Positions 62,274-64,000 of a stretch of DNA of 64,000 bases are shown in pieces (positions within the stretch are counted from its first letter, which is position 1; the number at the start of each line of letters is the position of its first letter). Position numbers and translations under genes: made by a program. The notes beneath the pieces are model-generated. The model ran no database searches. It had not been told where the DNA came from and worked only from the letters and a program-made list of their open reading frames with translations. This stretch comes from RHKX01 sp963820055 (GTDB taxonomy: Bacteria > Actinomycetota > Thermoleophilia > Solirubrobacterales > 70-9): NCBI GenBank assembly GCA_963820055.1, contig CAWFYJ010000005.1, positions 186,001-250,000 on the forward strand, in the 5' to 3' direction.

Positions 62274-62831
62274 GTGGCAGTGGGAAAGGTGGTCTGGCAT
62301 ACGACGAAGTCGCTGGACGGGTTCATCGCGGGTCCGGATGACTCGATGGATTGGGTGTTCGAGCTCGATTGGGGCACAAATCGGCTGGCGGACGAGGTTA
62401 TGAGTTCAACGGGCGCGGTCCTGGCGGGACGCGGCTGGTACGAGGGCGCGGAGGGGAAGTACGGCGGGACCGAGGGGATCTATGGCGGCCGCTGGACCGG
62501 GCCGGTGCTGGTCGTCACCCATCGCTTCGACGACGAGCCGAATCACCCGCGCGTGCGGTTCGTCGAGGGGCCGATCCAGAACGCGGTCGCCGCGGGCCGG
62601 GAGGCCGCCGGCGAGAAGAACCTGGAGATCTTCGGGGCGAGCGTCGCCCGGCAGTGCCTGGAGGCCGGGCTGATCGAGGAAATGGTCGTCCACATCGCGC
62701 CGGTGATGCTCGGCGCCGGCACCCGTTTCTACGGGGAGCCACCCTCGCCGAAGGTCAACCTCGAGGTGATCGACCGCGAAGAGCACGGCGACCTGACGAG
62801 CCTGCGTTTCCGGGTCCTGCCGACGGCATAA
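62274..62831 (+). CDS. Dihydrofolate reductase-like (RibD C-terminal domain) protein
   Basis: 185 residues. Typical of the stand-alone RibD_C/DHFR-like family: VVWHTTKSLDGFIAGPDDSMDWVFE (about 6-30), GAVLAGRGWYEG, PVLVVTHR, and LEIFGASVARQCLEAGLIEEMVVHIAPVMLGAGTRFYGE (about 117-155). NADPH-binding reductase of unknown substrate, usually not a true folate enzyme. GTG 62274 or GTG 62280 could be the start. Confidence 0.85.
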   Translation: MAVGKVVWHTTKSLDGFIAGPDDSMDWVFELDWGTNRLADEVMSSTGAVLAGRGWYEGAEGKYGGTEGIYGGRWTGPVLVVTHRFDDEPNHPRVRFVEGPIQNAVAAGREAAGEKNLEIFGASVARQCLEAGLIEEMVVHIAPVMLGAGTRFYGEPPSPKVNLEVIDREEHGDLTSLRFRVLPTA

Positions 62832-62876
62832 TCCGCCCTTGGGACTGCAGGCAACTACAAGGGAGATTGACGAGGA

Positions 62877-63371
62877 ATGGGAAGGACACGCCTCTGGGCG
62901 GCGCTGCTGACGTGCGCGGCCGTGCTCGCCGTCGCCGGCTGCGGCAGCGACGACTCGACGAGCGAATCGACGACCGCCGCTGACACCGCGGCGACGACGG
63001 TCAGCGAGCCGTCATCGACGACCACGACGACGATCTCATCCGACATCGACGCGATCGAGACGACGATCAAGACGTGGATGCTCGAAGGCGACTGCACGCT
63101 GATGACCGACAAGTTCCTCGAGGAGCAGACGTTCGATGACAACCCGGAGTCGGCGTGCAAGACGTTCGAGAACCTCTTCACGGCGCCGTCCTACGGCGAG
63201 GACGACATCGACGTCACCGACGTCCAGTTCGAGAACGACAAGGCGACCGCGGTCGTCGGCGGCGGCCCCGAGGGGGTCAGCATCACCGAGGGCGGCGAGG
63301 AGATCACGAGCACCTACCACCTGGTCAAGGAAGACGGGACCTGGAAGATCGACTCGGCCGAGGTCAACTGA
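62877..63371 (+). CDS. Putative lipoprotein
   Basis: 164 residues. Lipoprotein signal MGRTRLWAALLTCAAVLAVAGC (lipobox VAGC, C22), a Ser/Thr-rich linker (about 23-52), then a small domain (IDAIETTIKTWMLEGDCTLMTDKFLEEQTF...STYHLVKEDGTWKIDSAEVN) with the end pattern of NTF2/SnoaL-like or DUF4878 domains. Surface-anchored; ligand unknown. Followed by a 30-bp palindrome. Confidence 0.75.
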   Translation: MGRTRLWAALLTCAAVLAVAGCGSDDSTSESTTAADTAATTVSEPSSTTTTTISSDIDAIETTIKTWMLEGDCTLMTDKFLEEQTFDDNPESACKTFENLFTAPSYGEDDIDVTDVQFENDKATAVVGGGPEGVSITEGGEEITSTYHLVKEDGTWKIDSAEVN

Positions 63372-63389
63372 CGGCCGATTCCTGATTCG

Positions 63390-63419
63390 TCGGGGACTGT
63401 TCCGCGGAACAGTCCCCGA
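63390..63419. repeat. Perfect 30-bp palindrome
   Basis: TCGGGGACTGTTCCG followed directly by its exact inverse complement, no loop. It lies 19 bases after the lipoprotein stop and 22 bases before the histone-deacetylase-like start. As RNA it would give a long hairpin (terminator); as DNA it could be an operator for the next gene. No T-tract follows. Confidence 0.75.
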
Positions 63420-63440
63420 TCCGTCAGGATCGCGGCCACC

Positions 63441-64000
<560 letters not shown>

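Overview
The window is about 70% G+C, with dense genes on both strands, many GTG/TTG starts and frequent 4-bp start/stop overlaps. Gene content (DUF2630 and DUF6328 proteins, a PII/Amt pair, an ECF sigma factor with a SnoaL-like tail, secreted proteins with a short Ala/Val/Gly leader) points to a soil actinobacterium, most likely class Thermoleophilia (Solirubrobacterales). That placement is inference. No phage, transposase, rRNA or CRISPR array is visible; one tRNA (Met, CAT) lies near the right end.

Layout. 1-3310 (minus): cydC (cut by the left edge) and cydD. 3450-7208: enoyl-CoA hydratase/PadR pair, then a redox cassette (UBP zinc finger, molybdopterin oxidoreductase, flavin reductase) converging on a siderophore-interacting protein. 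7270-14.4k: YceI, HAD phosphatase, stress-type KGG protein, NAPRTase-like enzyme, ZIP transporter, DUF2630, MFS pump, TetR. 14.4-19.2k: MDR reductase, ion permease plus CBS protein, two-gene ABC exporter. 19.2-24.8k: a complete arginine deiminase module (antiporter, arcA, arcB, arcC) bracketed by two related hairpin-repeat arrays. 24.8-26.4k: glnK-amtB. 26.5-31.3k: CDF transporter, TspO, serine hydrolase, histidine kinase and NarL-type regulator. 31.3-32.4k: a metal/copper cluster with two cupredoxins and a poly-His secreted peptide. 32.4-37.7k: amine oxidase, sigma factor, GNAT, cupin, GST-like, beta-propeller protein. 37.8-42.1k: MoxR/DUF58/transglutaminase operon. 42.2-48.5k: hutH-hutU-def-hutF-hutI, with a peptide-deformylase family gene where hutG would be expected. 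48.5-56.3k: histone-like protein, MMPL transporter operon, cNMP-binding/thioredoxin-reductase-like fusion. 56.3-64k: secreted proteins, cupin/LysR pair, MFS/TetR pair with a clear operator array, tRNA-Met, DHFR-like protein, lipoprotein, and a histone-deacetylase family gene cut by the right edge.

Themes. Nitrogen scavenging is prominent: arginine deimination and histidine degradation both release ammonia, and the PII/Amt pair sits next to the former. Regulation can be read directly in several places: divergent regulator/target pairs with palindromes, two sigma-B-type promoters, and several TANNNT boxes 6-7 bases before a start codon that suggest leaderless transcripts.

Caution. At least a dozen otherwise intact genes or gene parts carry a single extra base that breaks the reading frame. 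Every case I could resolve is +1, never -1. I read these as insertion-biased sequence errors, not pseudogenes, and mark each one. The frames given for those genes are spliced by eye.
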